From assembly GCF_002078875.1 (NCBI RefSeq), contig NC_034415.1, positions 21,591,225 through 21,655,224 on the forward strand: 64,000 nucleotides of DNA, read 5' to 3'. Below are positions 42,056-53,857 of this stretch, one piece after another. The notes beneath the pieces are model-generated. The model ran no database searches. It was not told the DNA's origin and worked only from the letters and a program-made list of their open reading frames with translations. Position 1 is the first letter of the stretch. Each line of letters begins with the position of its first letter. Made by a program: the position numbers and the translations under genes. The DNA is from Numida meleagris. Its lineage: Eukaryota; Chordata; Aves; Galliformes; Numididae.

Positions 42056-43335
42056 TCAAGCTCAGAGATCAAGATCTGACCCTATGCTACACAAGGTATG
42101 CAGAACAAAAGGCAAGAAGGGATTTTTCATCATTGTTACATACATACCATAATAAAAGAAGTCATATTATCAGTGCTTTTAATGAACCAGCCCAGCTCCA
42201 TCACAGTATCAGCTGAATGTTTCTTCTTGTCATTGCCTACAGCTGGCTTTTCCACAGTCCCGTTGCTATAATGTCAAGCTATCTTTTTTTATCTGAACCT
42301 ACTCACGTATAATTTATTTCCACTCATTTTCCTTAAGGTTCTTCTTAACAAAACACAAATGATAGGAGGAAAAAGAAAAAGAAAGAAAGCATGTGGTGTA
42401 AAGGAAAATAAATCTGTAGCTTAATAGGGCCAAAAATGTCACCACTAAAGAGGGAGTCAAGGTTTGCAATAAATACTGAAGTCTCATAGCTCAACAGCAA
42501 AGAAATTATTTGAAAAAAACAAATAGCTTTTTTTTTCCAAGGTGGGCTCTGCATGAAACTTCAAGCTGTTTTTCTTAGCATACTGCCTGTAAAACTGAGC
42601 TAACATGGATCCCAAAAGCCGAGTGATGCTTCATTCACCCACATTACAAATGACGGAGGGCCTCCAGGATGTTGCTTCTGTAGCTCATAAGACATCAGAA
42701 AGGAAGCTGGGAAACATTTGCCACAAAAGGAAATTTCAAAAAATTCCATTTACACCAGCGAGTCATCATCTGGAAAGTCAATGCCATGAATGGCCATTGA
42801 GAGAAAGAGGCTAGGCTGTGCAAGCTGAAGGAAAGCAGGCAGGATGTGTAGGCAGCCTCTTGGAAAACAGTTCTGATCACTGATCATTGGAGCATTGGAG
42901 GGAGGCGGCTTGACGCCTGTGATTTTAGGAGGAACCTGATGCGGTAAATAGCAATCCTGTTAGGATAAAAAACTATGTGCTGCTTATTTTAGTACTGAGG
43001 TCTCTTCAGTCTATTGAAAATACTGACAGACAATTTTAATATCAATAGTTGATTTATTGAGTAATGCATCTAAGGGGTCCTGATATGTATTTTGTAGCTA
43101 GCTGAGCAAAGTGGGGAGAAAAATCAGATCTGCCCTGTATCAACAAATCCAGGCAATTTTGAATTCATTTTCAAAATATTTCAACTCAAAATTCACCCAA
43201 GCTTATTTTTTTTTAAAGTAAAAACAAAACAATTGGTTCAACCTTCACCTACACCTTATCAAGGTTTTATTCATTCCAGTGGGAGAGAAAACCAAAGCTG
43301 CTCTGAGCTGAGTCACTGCGACAATGGATGTATTT

Positions 43336-43400
43336 TTGATGGTTGGACTGGATGATCTTGGAGGTCTTTTCCAACCTTAATGACTCTATGATTCTATATT
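43336..43400 (+). mobile_element. CR1 3' end fragment
   Basis: GGTTGGACTGGATGATCTTG, then TTTTCCAACCTTAATGACTC and TATGATTCTATA. Confidence 0.9.
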
Positions 43401-44104
43401 TGGTACAAATGCTGACCTAAACACAAGGATGCCACAGCCCTGCGCTAATTCAGCTCAGGGAATACTTAAGCCATGCCAGAACTGTTTGAGTTGAGGGCCT
43501 TCCTGTGACCACCAGAAGACATGTCCCATCACCCGAGAGGAGGAAGGTTGGACTGGAGCTCATGGCATGTCCCCAGCACAGATACTTCTAGAGAATCCAC
43601 ATCAGGGCTCAGTCTGGCCAGGAGATACATGGGAAGCCAAGTGACTTTGGCTCCGCAGTTCACAGAAACACCTTTTTAATTCTTAATCTCGTCATTATGC
43701 ATGTTCAGGGAAGAAAGAACAGGAGGGAAATTTTCCCATAACATCAGTGCTGGAGGGCATTGCAGTGGTGTGCCTGCAGCTCTGTGCTTCTACTGGAACT
43801 GCTGCTCCATGGAGATTGCAGGTTACCTGAGCCTTAGAAGACATTTCTGTGTGTGTACACGTTTGAACAAACTCTTCCAAGTGGACTAGAAGAAAGCACA
43901 TCATTTAAAAAAATAATAAAACTGATATTATAATAATTATGGTCAGCTCATGATCAGAGCCAACACGCAGCACAGCATTCAAGGTAACTGCCTGGCATGC
44001 TGCAGTGTAGACCATGGGTAGGGCATCCCAGTCACCTGCTCAGCACAAATATCAGCCCAGGTTCCATACAGAAATGGGGAAGATAAGAGATATTTTATGA
44101 GTTG

Positions 44105-44683
44105 TATCAGAAATAGAGCAACCAGCAGGAGGAGGGAGGTAATCGTCCCCCTGTACTCAGCTCTGGTGAGGACACACCTTGAGTACCACGTTCAGTTTTG
44201 GGACCATCACTACAGGAAAGACATTGAGGAACTGGAGAGCATTCAGAGAAGGGCAACTAAACTGGTGAGGGGACTGAAGCACATGTCTTATGGGGAACTG
44301 CTGAGGGAACCGGGGTTGTTCAGTCTGGAGGAGATGAGGCTCAGGGGAGGCAATATTGCCCTCTACATCTGCCTGAAAGGAGATTGTGGTGAGGTAGGGG
44401 TCAGCCTCTTCTCCCAGGTAACAGTGACAGGACGACAGGAAATGGCCTCAAGTTGTTCCAGGGGTGGTTCAGGTTGGATATTAGGAAACGCTTATCCAAA
44501 AGAGTGGTCAGGCACTGGCACAGGCTGCTCAGGGAGGTGGTTGAGTCACCGTCCCTGAAGGTGTTCAAGAAACATGTAGATGTGACACTAAGGGACAGGA
44601 TTTAGTGGGCAGCATTGAATTGACAATTGGACTAGATGACCTTAGAGGTCTTTTCCAATCTTAATGATTCTGTGATTCTATAT
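44105..44683 (+). mobile_element. CR1 retroposon, 3' 0.58 kb with C-terminal ORF2 remnant
   Basis: The longest CR1 in the window. It encodes the tail of the CR1 reverse-transcriptase ORF ([52 protein letters not shown]) before frameshifts. The standard CR1 3' UTR follows (CACTGGCACAGGCTGCTCAG, GGACTAGATGACCTTAGAGG) with GATTCTGTGATTCTATA at the end. It is 5'-truncated, as is usual for CR1, and not functional. Confidence 0.95.
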
Positions 44684-45644
44684 CATACACTTATTGTGTG
44701 ATACCATTCAAACTCATAGGCAATGTTAACTGAGATAGCAAACAGCTCCCATTTAAACTTCAGCTCTGAGCACACACTAACCTCAATAAATTAAATATTT
44801 AAAAGACATCATACAGCAATTTTTTTTTAATGGACAAAGCCATTCATCAAGCCACCGCTGTGTTTCACAAGCTGTCGAATAGTGCTTACACTGGTTAAAA
44901 TAATCTTTATATTTCATTAAGCAGCCAAATAAGCTGATCCCTCCCCACTGGCTGTATGGATGGTTTTAATTTCCAGAATCTGCAAATGCATCTTTTATGT
45001 GTCTGGCTGGTTGGAGGGCCTGGGAGGAGGCTCAGCGCAGCCACCTGCATATTGCATTTCATGTTGTAGGAGAAGCTCCCTGCTCCTCGTCTTTTAAGCC
45101 CAACATTACCAGCCCAGTACCAAAAACTCCTCTGGTACTGCTGCTTAATTTGATGCATAGAAACGTGCAGATTTATGACTGGGAATGGGAACTCTGCTAT
45201 CCTTGAGCACTCCCACTCTTCCCTTCCTAACATCAGCCCCAGAAGCCTCAAATTCCCATGAAGTCATAGCACAAGCGGTGTGATTTTTTGCACTTACTTA
45301 ATGTAGCATAGAGGAGGAATTTGGCTCTGAACTTTGGTGTCATCAAACACAATGGTGTCATCTGACTTTGGCTTCTTAATTTGTATAAAATACTTGAAAA
45401 TCTCCTATTTAACCATTTATAAGGTTGTATCCAGACACATAAATCTGTCCCAAAGCAGGATATGAAGAGGAGAAAACCACCCGCTTCCTTTCCAGGTGAA
45501 AACTCCTATTCCTGGTGGCCTGTGTTTCTGTATGCATTGAGTTGAAACAGTCTGAAAAGAATAAAACATTTTTAAAATTTTATATTGAAGTGTTCTGCAA
45601 AGTACCTTGTAACAAAACATCTGTATCTTTCCCCTTTAAAGGGA

Positions 45645-45668
45645 AAATAATAATAATAATAATAATAA
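45645..45668 (+). repeat. (AAT)n microsatellite
   Basis: About eight AAT units. Confidence 0.95.
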
Positions 45669-46317
45669 GCCCTAGAGCTGTACTAATTTCACTGAAGAAT
45701 TTGGGTTTGGGGGATGTTTTCTGCTTGCTGCTCTCCTCATTCCCCCCTTCACTCCCCCATCAAAATGTCACCAGTCAGACTGGCTTCTCATGCCAGCCAC
45801 ACATGAGGCATTGAACAAAAATACAAACTGACAAAACTCATTAGGTCAGAAATGTATCGATTGCTGCAGCCCAAGTGTCATGGTGCTGGCCGCAGAGCTC
45901 GCGTCAGTGCCGCAGAGCCGTCCCCATGCTGAGCTATGCTGAGTGACGACATCCATGGCAGCTTGGCTGTGAGAGGAGAGTAATGCCAAACTGGGACAGT
46001 GATTTTGCTTCTGTGTGTTATCCTGGAATAAACACCTCTACCTTTTTGTTCCCTTCCTGAATGAAACTGGGCCTGTATGGAAGGATTTTCTTCCACAGTT
46101 CATTTTGGCCATTTTTCCTGGGCAAGAGTGGAAAATGCCAAGGGTGAGATATTTGCCCTTCTCAAGGAAATGACATTGAGTGGGAAAGATTTGAGGTTGG
46201 GAGTAAGATGCTTTGCAAGGGCTTTGGGCCATTTTCATTTTTCTCTGCAACTGGCTCCTCCCAATACTGAGCCATCCCAAGCTCAAGAATGTACTGAGAC
46301 TAAACATCAACCCTGCC

Positions 46318-46386
46318 TGTAGCAGGTGGGTTGGAGCTGGGTGATCTTTGAGGTCCCTTCTAATCATAGCCATTCTAAGATTCTAA
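46318..46386 (+). mobile_element. CR1 3' end fragment
   Basis: TAGCAGGTGGGTTGGAGCTG, then GAGGTCCCTTCTAATC and CATTCTAAGATTCTA. Confidence 0.85.
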
Positions 46387-46465
46387 ACTGACTGGCCTAC
46401 ACAGGATCCTCAGATGCCCTCATGAAGAATGGGGCAATAAAACCTACGAGATCAGAGTTTTAAGT

Positions 46466-46646
46466 GAAACACTGGCACAGGTTGCCCGAGATTTAGTGGA
46501 TGCTCTATCCCTGGAGACATCCAAGGTCAGACTGGACCAAGCTCTGAGCACCTGATGGAGCTGTGTCTCTGTTCATTGCAGGGGAGCTGGACAGGATGGC
46601 CTTTAACAGTCCCTTCCAACTCAAAAGATTCTATGACTCCATGATA
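46466..46646 (+). mobile_element. CR1 3' end fragment
   Basis: ACTGGCACAGGTTGCCCGAG, CCTGGAGACATCCAAGGTCAG, GGAGCTGGACAGGATGG and GATTCTATGACTCCATGATA. It follows the previous CR1 piece within 80 bases but is from a different 3' subfamily (similar to the piece at 37.9 kb). Confidence 0.9.
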
Positions 46647-47799
46647 AGAAAGACAAAACTTTTCTTGGAGGGGTCAGTAATAGGATGCTGGAGCCTGTGT
46701 ATAGCTGGTGGACACTGTGGGGTGCTCTCATTTCATTACATCTTTCCAAAAACTGGGGAGCATTGAAGTGTATAAGGGCTTCTTTATATAGAAAGTAAGC
46801 TGTGCGAAATAAGTGACATCTGGATTTTGGCAGCTCGTTGGTGGAAGTGAATTTCAACACCATTGTTCATTTCTGATGAAAAGAGAAGAGCCAGAGATGT
46901 GTGTGAGGTTTGGAAGAGCTCTGCACCACATCAGGTCTGTGCCAGGAAGCAAGACACTGCCTGGGAATGGGAAAAGCACTGGGGAAGATAAAACAAACAA
47001 ACAAAAAAGTAAAAATATGGAAAAATAGCCTGGTGCTCACTGGTGACCTATGCTTTGTTGTTGGCACTTGGGGTCCTGTAGGTGACAGTAATATAGGAGC
47101 AGCCTTGCCATGTAAGTGCAAAGTTGCAGTCTTGCAGCCTGGAAAATCTGCTCAGTCGATGTTAATTCCTGCTTGCATTCTCTTTGCCAAGCACAGGAAT
47201 CTGGTCACTATTAACAGGGGAGAACAGAAAACAGTTTGTGCTGACAGTGTCCCCATTATTACTGCTGGCAATAAGCCTCATCAAAACCGAAATCACAACA
47301 AAATATTCCCCCGCTCCGAGGGCTGCTCTGCTTTATGATTTCACGCTCTGAGTCCTTACTCAGAAACACTTCAAATCAACAAGATGGATAACAAATCTCT
47401 GCCCCTGCGTATCTGACAGCGTAGGGAAAGAGGCTCCATCCACACGCGGACAGATGTTTTATATGTATTTGGTGCTAAATGAGTTACATGCCTATGAGGT
47501 TCTGAACAAATGGTCCTTGCAAGAGGTTTTCTTCAATCTTGTTTTTTTTTATATCCCTAAATCTTTGTATAAAGGTCCAAAATCATGTAAGATAATAACC
47601 AGCATGCCATAAATCAGTTTTGTGCCTCGCATGAGGTTGTTCCTCAGACATTCAGTAATCTCACCTGTGTTGGGGATGAAATATAAATAATTTCCAATAC
47701 TGCAACACATCATATTTTCCCATTCAAACGTCAAGTCTGAGAGCAACATGCACCATAAAACCACCCTTCCAAAGGGGCTGAAATAAAAGAGAACAGCTC

Positions 47800-47800
<1 letters not shown>

Positions 47801-47841
<41 letters not shown>
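47801..47841 (+). repeat. Poly-A tract (A41)
   Basis: Uninterrupted run of 41 A, preceded at 47782-47787 by AATAAA. It could be slippage or the tail of a retrocopied transcript. Confidence 0.9.
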
Positions 47842-47843
<2 letters not shown>

Positions 47844-48592
47844 CCCCATTTCTTAAGTACCAGTGATATTTTATATCAGTTCAAATTCTTGGATTTAAAC
47901 ACCATTAATTTCTAAGCGCAGAGTGAGATCTTACTTACACCCGGTCTGTCTGGACAAGTCACAACCCAGCAAAAGCAAAACTAGAGTCATTAGGTTCATG
48001 GGTTTTCAAAACCAAGCCTGAGAGCATCCTGCTGGGATGGGGAAGTTTTAGGGCTCGCAGGACACGGGGATGTGAGCAGCCAAGAGCCGAGCCTGGCTGC
48101 AGTAAGAGCGCTCATCAGTCGCTGTGATTTTTATTTAAGGCTTTTGGGAAATTGCCTTCCCCCCTCCCCAGATATCAGCACCAAGTGATTGATTAGACAG
48201 ATCCTGGCTAAGGAATTTCCAGGGTCTGTGCTTGCGGAGGCGTGCTTTGAAGGGCAGCCTCTCCTGGTCTAAAATAAAATAAAACAAAATGAAATAAAAA
48301 AGAGACGCGCTCACTACCCCGATTTTTGAGTCAGGCAAGGTTTTTAAGGCTTGGACCCCAGTGATGTGCAGCACAGAGGCAGGGTGGAGATTGCTAAGCA
48401 TCACCATGGTGCTCACAGTGATTTACAGGTGAAAATCAGTGCTTGCAGATTGGCTCCCTCGGAGGGATTCAACCTGCAATAAGAGCTCCTGTAATTCACA
48501 CTGAAGCAAAAACATTTTCCTAGATAAATAAGCTCTCACTATGAACATCTCTAGTTTCAGGATTTCACTCTGCTTCCAGCTCAGCTGACAGC

Positions 48593-48616
48593 AAAAAAAA
48601 AAAAAAAAAAAAAAAA
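48593..48616 (+). repeat. Poly-A tract (A24)
   Basis: Uninterrupted A run with no polyadenylation signal just upstream. Confidence 0.9.
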
Positions 48617-49336
48617 TTAAAATCACATTTTTAGGCAGATTTCTTCTGATGAGCACTGTTGTGGGAAATGGACCCTGCAGCCCAGCTGGTATCAAGGATG
48701 GGAGCATGTACAGCCCTGTTCTGTGCCCATGGATGTCAGCATCGCGCCAAGCTGGGCTCCAATGGACCACACCACTCGCACCTCTCAGCCCATCCCTACC
48801 TCCAACCTGCCCCGAGCCAGGGTGTAGGGTAACCCTGAGGATGCTGAATTCACCAACATCTTGAAGTGTTTAATTTGGCTGTTTATACAAGGGGGAAAAA
48901 AAAGTCCTTTCCCCCTTGCCCCTTCCAAAACAAGCATGTTTCTGGCTCAGATGTATTTGTATGTGGGTTGTCTGGCTCAGCCCTTCCTCTCACTGTTGTG
49001 AAAATGGCTTTGCTTGAGAAGCACCATTTTGTTCGCCTTAATGTTGGCAACGTTAATTTTCCTGACAACGAGAGAGACCCAGAGATCCCAAAGTGCCTTC
49101 AGGACTCCTGGCAGCACCTGGGGTAAGCACCTACCATCACTGCTCATCCATTGACCCATAGGTTCCGAGTGTTAAACTGAGAGCAGATGGGCACTGCACC
49201 TTCGTGACACGCAGCAGGTTTGGGCTTCATCGTTAGAGTTTGCCCTATTTGGCACAAAAAAAAAGACTTTTCTAGATGCTTTTCCAGCTGCAAGGTTGGC
49301 TAAAAGGCAAAATGGTAGACAAGTCAAAGGATGAGG

Positions 49337-49428
49337 GATGTGGTTTGGTGGTCATGGTGGTGATGGTTTAGCGGTTGGACTAGATGGTCTTAGAGGTCTT
49401 TTCCAACCTCAATGATTCTATGATAATA
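49337..49428 (+). mobile_element. CR1 3' end fragment
   Basis: GGTCATGGTGGTGATGG, GGTTGGACTAGATGGTCTTA, TTTTCCAACCTCAATGATTC and TATGATAATAATA. Confidence 0.9.
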
Positions 49429-52405
49429 ATAATCCTGACAGGCAGCTCCAGCAAGTCACGCAATTCCAGGGCATTTTTAATACCTTAAAAGAATAAGGCA
49501 GATGGTTTGAGTTTTCCTCCTTCGCAGGGATAACACCAATTTTCCTCCTTCCACTGAAAAAAAACCCTCTACTTCTGCACTGTGACTTCCCATGGGCTGG
49601 AGAGAGATGTGTCCCCCTGGAGCCACGGATGGGAGCTGGGGAGAACCGCGGGCGCCATGACTCATCTCTTCCCGTAAGCCCTTGGCTACACGCACCGAGC
49701 TGAGCGCAGCTGCCAAGGTAAGCGGTGCGCTTTGGCCACCAGCAGGTGATCTGAGCCCGCAGGACAGGCAGAGCAGCTGAACGCCCAAGCACCCTCTTGC
49801 CATAAAACACTTTGCACGTTGTCATCGGGGCAGATTAAAGCAGTGTTTCCCCGAGCAGTGTTTGCTCTGGCTGCGATCTCTCCCTAAGGAGCCGTGTGGC
49901 AGCGACCAGGAGGAAACCACGTCTGTGCCGTGGCCCACACACAGCCCTGGCTGCAAGCACTGCTCAGCCCCGTTCCCACCCCCTCCCTCCTTTGGGGACC
50001 TTCTCCTTCCCATGGGCCATGGCTGCGCTTTGGAACTCATAAATGAAGGGCCCGATCCCAAACCCAGTGGAGTCAACAGAAATAAGAAATAATCAATCCC
50101 AGCAGCTTTTGGGCTGGCGCAGGCTGGAGGCAAAAGGATTTTGAGCGATCCTGTTGCACTGTGAATTAATTCCGATGTGTATATAGCTTCATTTCAGAAT
50201 TTTCCACACATTGCAACAAGCGTGTTTTGATGCGTTACCCAAGGTAGGGTAATTATCAGTAGCTTTGTAGGATTAGAAAATTCGGGCTTTCCACATTCTT
50301 AACGTTTTTCACGTAATGCTTTTGCCAAATGAAGCTGTAAGTGTTTCTGTTCTGACACGGGCACTGGAACTCAGTGCTGAAGCTCAGCTGACATCCATCA
50401 ATGAGCTGGGTTTGGGATGCCCCTGAGAATACTCTGACCGAATGTACCTGCTGGCTTAGAGCACACTGCTTCAAGCTGAAGCGTTGCCCTATCGCAGCAA
50501 CAACCGCATCATGCAGAGCTGCATCCCAGACCCTTCCTGCAGCATCTCTGCTTTGGCAGAGCTGGCGGTGGGGATGACAGAGCAGAGAGATGCCCCGTTC
50601 CTTCTCACTTCTTTCTTTAGGATCCCCTTTCTCAGCAGAACTCCTTCTTTGAAAGGAGAAATTCACGACACAAGGAACAAGACACTCTGCGTTCACTCCC
50701 CCTATGACTACATTACGTCTCCCTGACCTGCAGGAGCTGCTCTGCTCCTTTGGTGCAGGAAGAAGCAGCAGCAACGCAGAGAACACCCCAATTGCCTATT
50801 GAGTTATCTTTAAATTATCAGGAAAAGCTGGAAAGCCACTCTAACTTCATCCATCCAACAACTTTGGATACATTTTTGCATTGAATTCACTGACGAAATT
50901 TAACACAACGTCTCATCAGTCGTGGGGTAGCAGAGTTGAAGCCGCTCGTAGACTTCCAGGAATTTTCTGCTCTCTGTTAAGTACCAAGTGGAAAAAACTG
51001 AACTTAGAAACACCATCCAAAAGCCAAAAGGCTGTCCCACACGGGGACATGGAGCAACCCGGACAGGGTGAGTTGCCCGGGGCTCAGAAGGGGGATGAAA
51101 AGGGGCAGGAATGGCTCGAAAAGGCGGGGAAAGGGGTGCTAGTGGTCACCCTACGGACACTGCTCAACGAGACCCGGAGGATGTCCTCTGTCCGGAACAG
51201 ATTTCCCCTCTCATTTGCTTTGTACTCCCGGGCAGAGGTGAGAGGAGAGGAAGGAGAAGAGAAAAGCCCCTCCAGCTCTGCCTTTAGGGAAGCGGGAGGC
51301 GACTGTAGACAAAACTGTTATCCATTAACATCCAATTATCACTTGGTCCAAGCCATTAATTATAAATCAGCCTCCTAATTGGGATAATTAGCTCTTTGCT
51401 ACTTAATGTAGTATGACTGATGCGTTTGGAAAGAAGGTAATCACTCCATTTGTTTAGCGTTAGGGGAACAAATCCAACTCTCACGGTTTAATTTCAGCCT
51501 TAACCCCTCCTCACACCCCCCCAGTAGCACGAAGCTCCCAACGCAGCCCCGTTCATTGTCCGGGGGTCGGGGGTGCACGCAGCCCCACGGGGCTGGGGCC
51601 GGGCTGGGTGGGTTAATTGCAAAGAGTTAATTGGAGGGGACAGAGTTGAGTCCCTGTGGGACCCACAGGTGCGATGGCTGCAGAGGAAGAGGGGAGCACC
51701 GGCAGACCCCCCTCCCAAAGAACAGCTCCGCGTTTGACACCCGTTTAAAGGAGGGAGGAAAAAACTTTGCTCGTCTCTCATTTTCTTCTCTTTCTTCTTC
51801 CCCCACCCCCATGCCCCACGTCCCCGGGATGTTTCATTAATGCCGGCTGCTCGGCGAGCCGCCGATGGCTGCGGGACATGATTAGATATTTATTACTGTC
51901 ATTTACATGGAAAACTTGAGCTAACCAAGTGGAACTGGAGGGGGCCGCCGGAGGGGACGGGATGGGGCCGAGAGGGGAAGATTATTTTTTTTTTTAATTT
52001 TTTTTTTCCTCCCCCCGGCACTGGACACAGCCGGAACCCGACCCGCCGGAGCCCCCCCACCGCGGGACGGGATGTGCGGGGCTGAGACCTCCGCGGCTCC
52101 CACGCTTTGGCCGCGCTCCTCTCCTTCGCTTTTCGTTTCGGAAGGGGACCGAGCAGCGCCCGCATCCCATCGGGATAAGGCGGATTTTCTTGGGCTGTCG
52201 GGTGGGTTGAGACCGAGACGACCCCAGAAGATAACGGGCATTTGGGTCGGGATGCGCTGGGCCGGGTCGCGCTAAAGCTGGAGGGGGTCACTCCGAACCG
52301 CGCGTCTGCTTGGAAATAAACGGGAACGGCAGCGGAGAAACTCTCGGGGGGTGGGGGGCACAGGGCTCCGGGCAGGGCGCTTCCATGAAAATATTAAAAA
52401 GAAAA

Positions 52406-52430
52406 ATAATAATAATAATAATAATAATAA
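52406..52430 (+). repeat. (AAT)n microsatellite
   Basis: About eight AAT units within the CpG-rich domain. Confidence 0.95.
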
Positions 52431-53349
52431 GGACTGTCGCGGCAAGCCTCAGGGTTTAAGCGCATCTCCATCGGAAGAGGGACTTCCCGGAGCGCTTTTC
52501 CCGGAGCTCCTCGCTTTGCCTGCAGGAAGGAGCCCATGTTCCCCCATCCCCGGGCAGGACCCCCACCCGGTGAGGTCCCCTCGCCCTCTACGTGTCCCTT
52601 TCACGGTGGCCGCGGTCCCAGTGTCCCCGCAGTCTCTCCGAACGCGGTCTTCCCCCCCGACCACCCCCCCCCAGAGCCGTTATCCCGTGGCCCGAGGGGC
52701 GGCTCTGGCGGAGATGTATGAGATCTCTGGCGGTAAAAATATGCATGCTGCTCCCCGTTTGGTCAGCCCCGTAATGGAGGTGTAAATAGGTTTCGACTGC
52801 GAAGCCCCTCATTCATCAACGCAGCCTGACAGCGCGGGGCCGGGATTTATGCACCCTTAAGAGTGAGAGTGGGGAAAGGACCCCCCCAGCTCTTTGGGGG
52901 CCAATGCCCGTCCCTTTTGCCCAATCTTGCGGGGTTTGGGGAGGTGATTTCCCATAGAAACATATCGCAGCGCTGCGGAGTTTCGACGCTGTCCCTTCTT
53001 TGCTTAACTTCAGCGGCACCAAGAAGCCCCGCGGCCGCCCCCCCCAACTCCATGCCGGGACGCACGGCTCCGTCCCGGCCCGCTCTCACTCAGCGACGCT
53101 TTCTCCCTCCCCGGTGGCTGCGCGGTTTATTAAAACATCGTTATGTAAATAGGGGAAAGTTGTTCTCCCCTCCCCGGATCCCGGCAAACGAAGGATGCGC
53201 ACCCCCCGCCCGTTCCTCCCCGGCTGCCAAAACGCGCTCCGCCGCCGTCCCCGACCCCAACCCCAGCGCGGCCCTGCGCCGAGGGCTGGGTTTTTCCCTT
53301 TTTTTTTCTTTTGCTTTAAGAAAGCGCAATATGCTCCAAATAGAGGAAA

Positions 53350-53396
53350 AAAAAAAAAAAGAAAAAAGAAAAAAGAAAAAAAAAAAGAAAGAAAAC
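53350..53396 (+). repeat. A-rich (AAAAAG)n low-complexity tract
   Basis: A14 followed by irregular GAAAAAA units. It gives rise to spurious long open frames in this interval. Confidence 0.9.
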
Positions 53397-53559
53397 GCGG
53401 ACCGCGAGGAACGGGACTCGAGCTGCGCTTCCCCTTCTCGCGGTTCGCGCGTCCCCGCGAACCCTCCCACGGAGAACTCCCCTCCATCCCACCCAGCCAT
53501 CCCCAAACTCTCCTTACTTCCCCCCTCGGAACCCACTCGTTGGGCTGTTGGGTTCTTAC

Positions 53560-53705
53560 CTGGGGCGGCGGCGCAGCCTCTCCGCCCGCAGTGGGAGCGG
53601 GGACACGCGTGGGGAGCGGGCGCGGCGCGGCGCCCCGGCCCGCCCTACTCCATCCGCCCGCGCTGTCTCCGCGCTGTCTCCGCGCCCGGCGGAGCTGCCA
53701 TCTAC
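53560..53705 (-). other. DMBX1: Candidate non-coding first exon of DMBX1
   Basis: The coding exon at 41.9 kb begins with a splice acceptor, so an upstream exon must exist. On the minus strand, CCGCCGCCCCAG|GTAAGAACC at 53560 is a near-perfect donor in a CpG island. A TTTTAAAAA box at 53737-53729 could act as a TATA element, placing initiation near 53705. The start is approximate. The exon is assigned by position and splice strength only; transcript data are needed to confirm it. Confidence 0.5.
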
Positions 53706-53728
53706 CGGGAGGCAGCATTGAAGAAGGA

Positions 53729-53737
53729 TTTTTAAAA
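53729..53737 (-). promoter_or_regulatory. TATA-like box upstream of candidate DMBX1 exon 1
   Basis: TTTTAAAAA on the minus strand in otherwise GC-rich sequence, about 30 bases before the inferred start. A TGATTGACAG motif (PBX/MEIS-like) lies roughly 60 bases further upstream, near 53797-53806. Confidence 0.35.
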
Positions 53738-53822
53738 GGAGCTTCAGAACGACCCGGGAGCTACCCAGCAGGATTTTCAATGGTCCTCCACCCTGTCAAT
53801 CAAAACGGGGCTGCTGATAGAT

Positions 53823-53857
53823 NNNNNNNNNNNNNNNNNNNNNNNNNNNNNNNNNNN
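53823..53857. other. Assembly gap (35 N)
   Basis: Run of N in the middle of the CpG-rich domain, immediately upstream of the candidate DMBX1 promoter. True missing length is unknown. Confidence 1.

Noticed and set aside
44097..44558. 153-codon frame as a possible host gene
   Set aside because: It is the C-terminal part of CR1 ORF2, so it was annotated as a mobile element.
52863..53735. 290-codon open frame on the plus strand in the CpG domain
   Set aside because: Composition is Pro/Arg/Lys low complexity, crossing an AAAAAG tract; GC-rich stop-poor sequence explains it. No domain, splice or conservation evidence.
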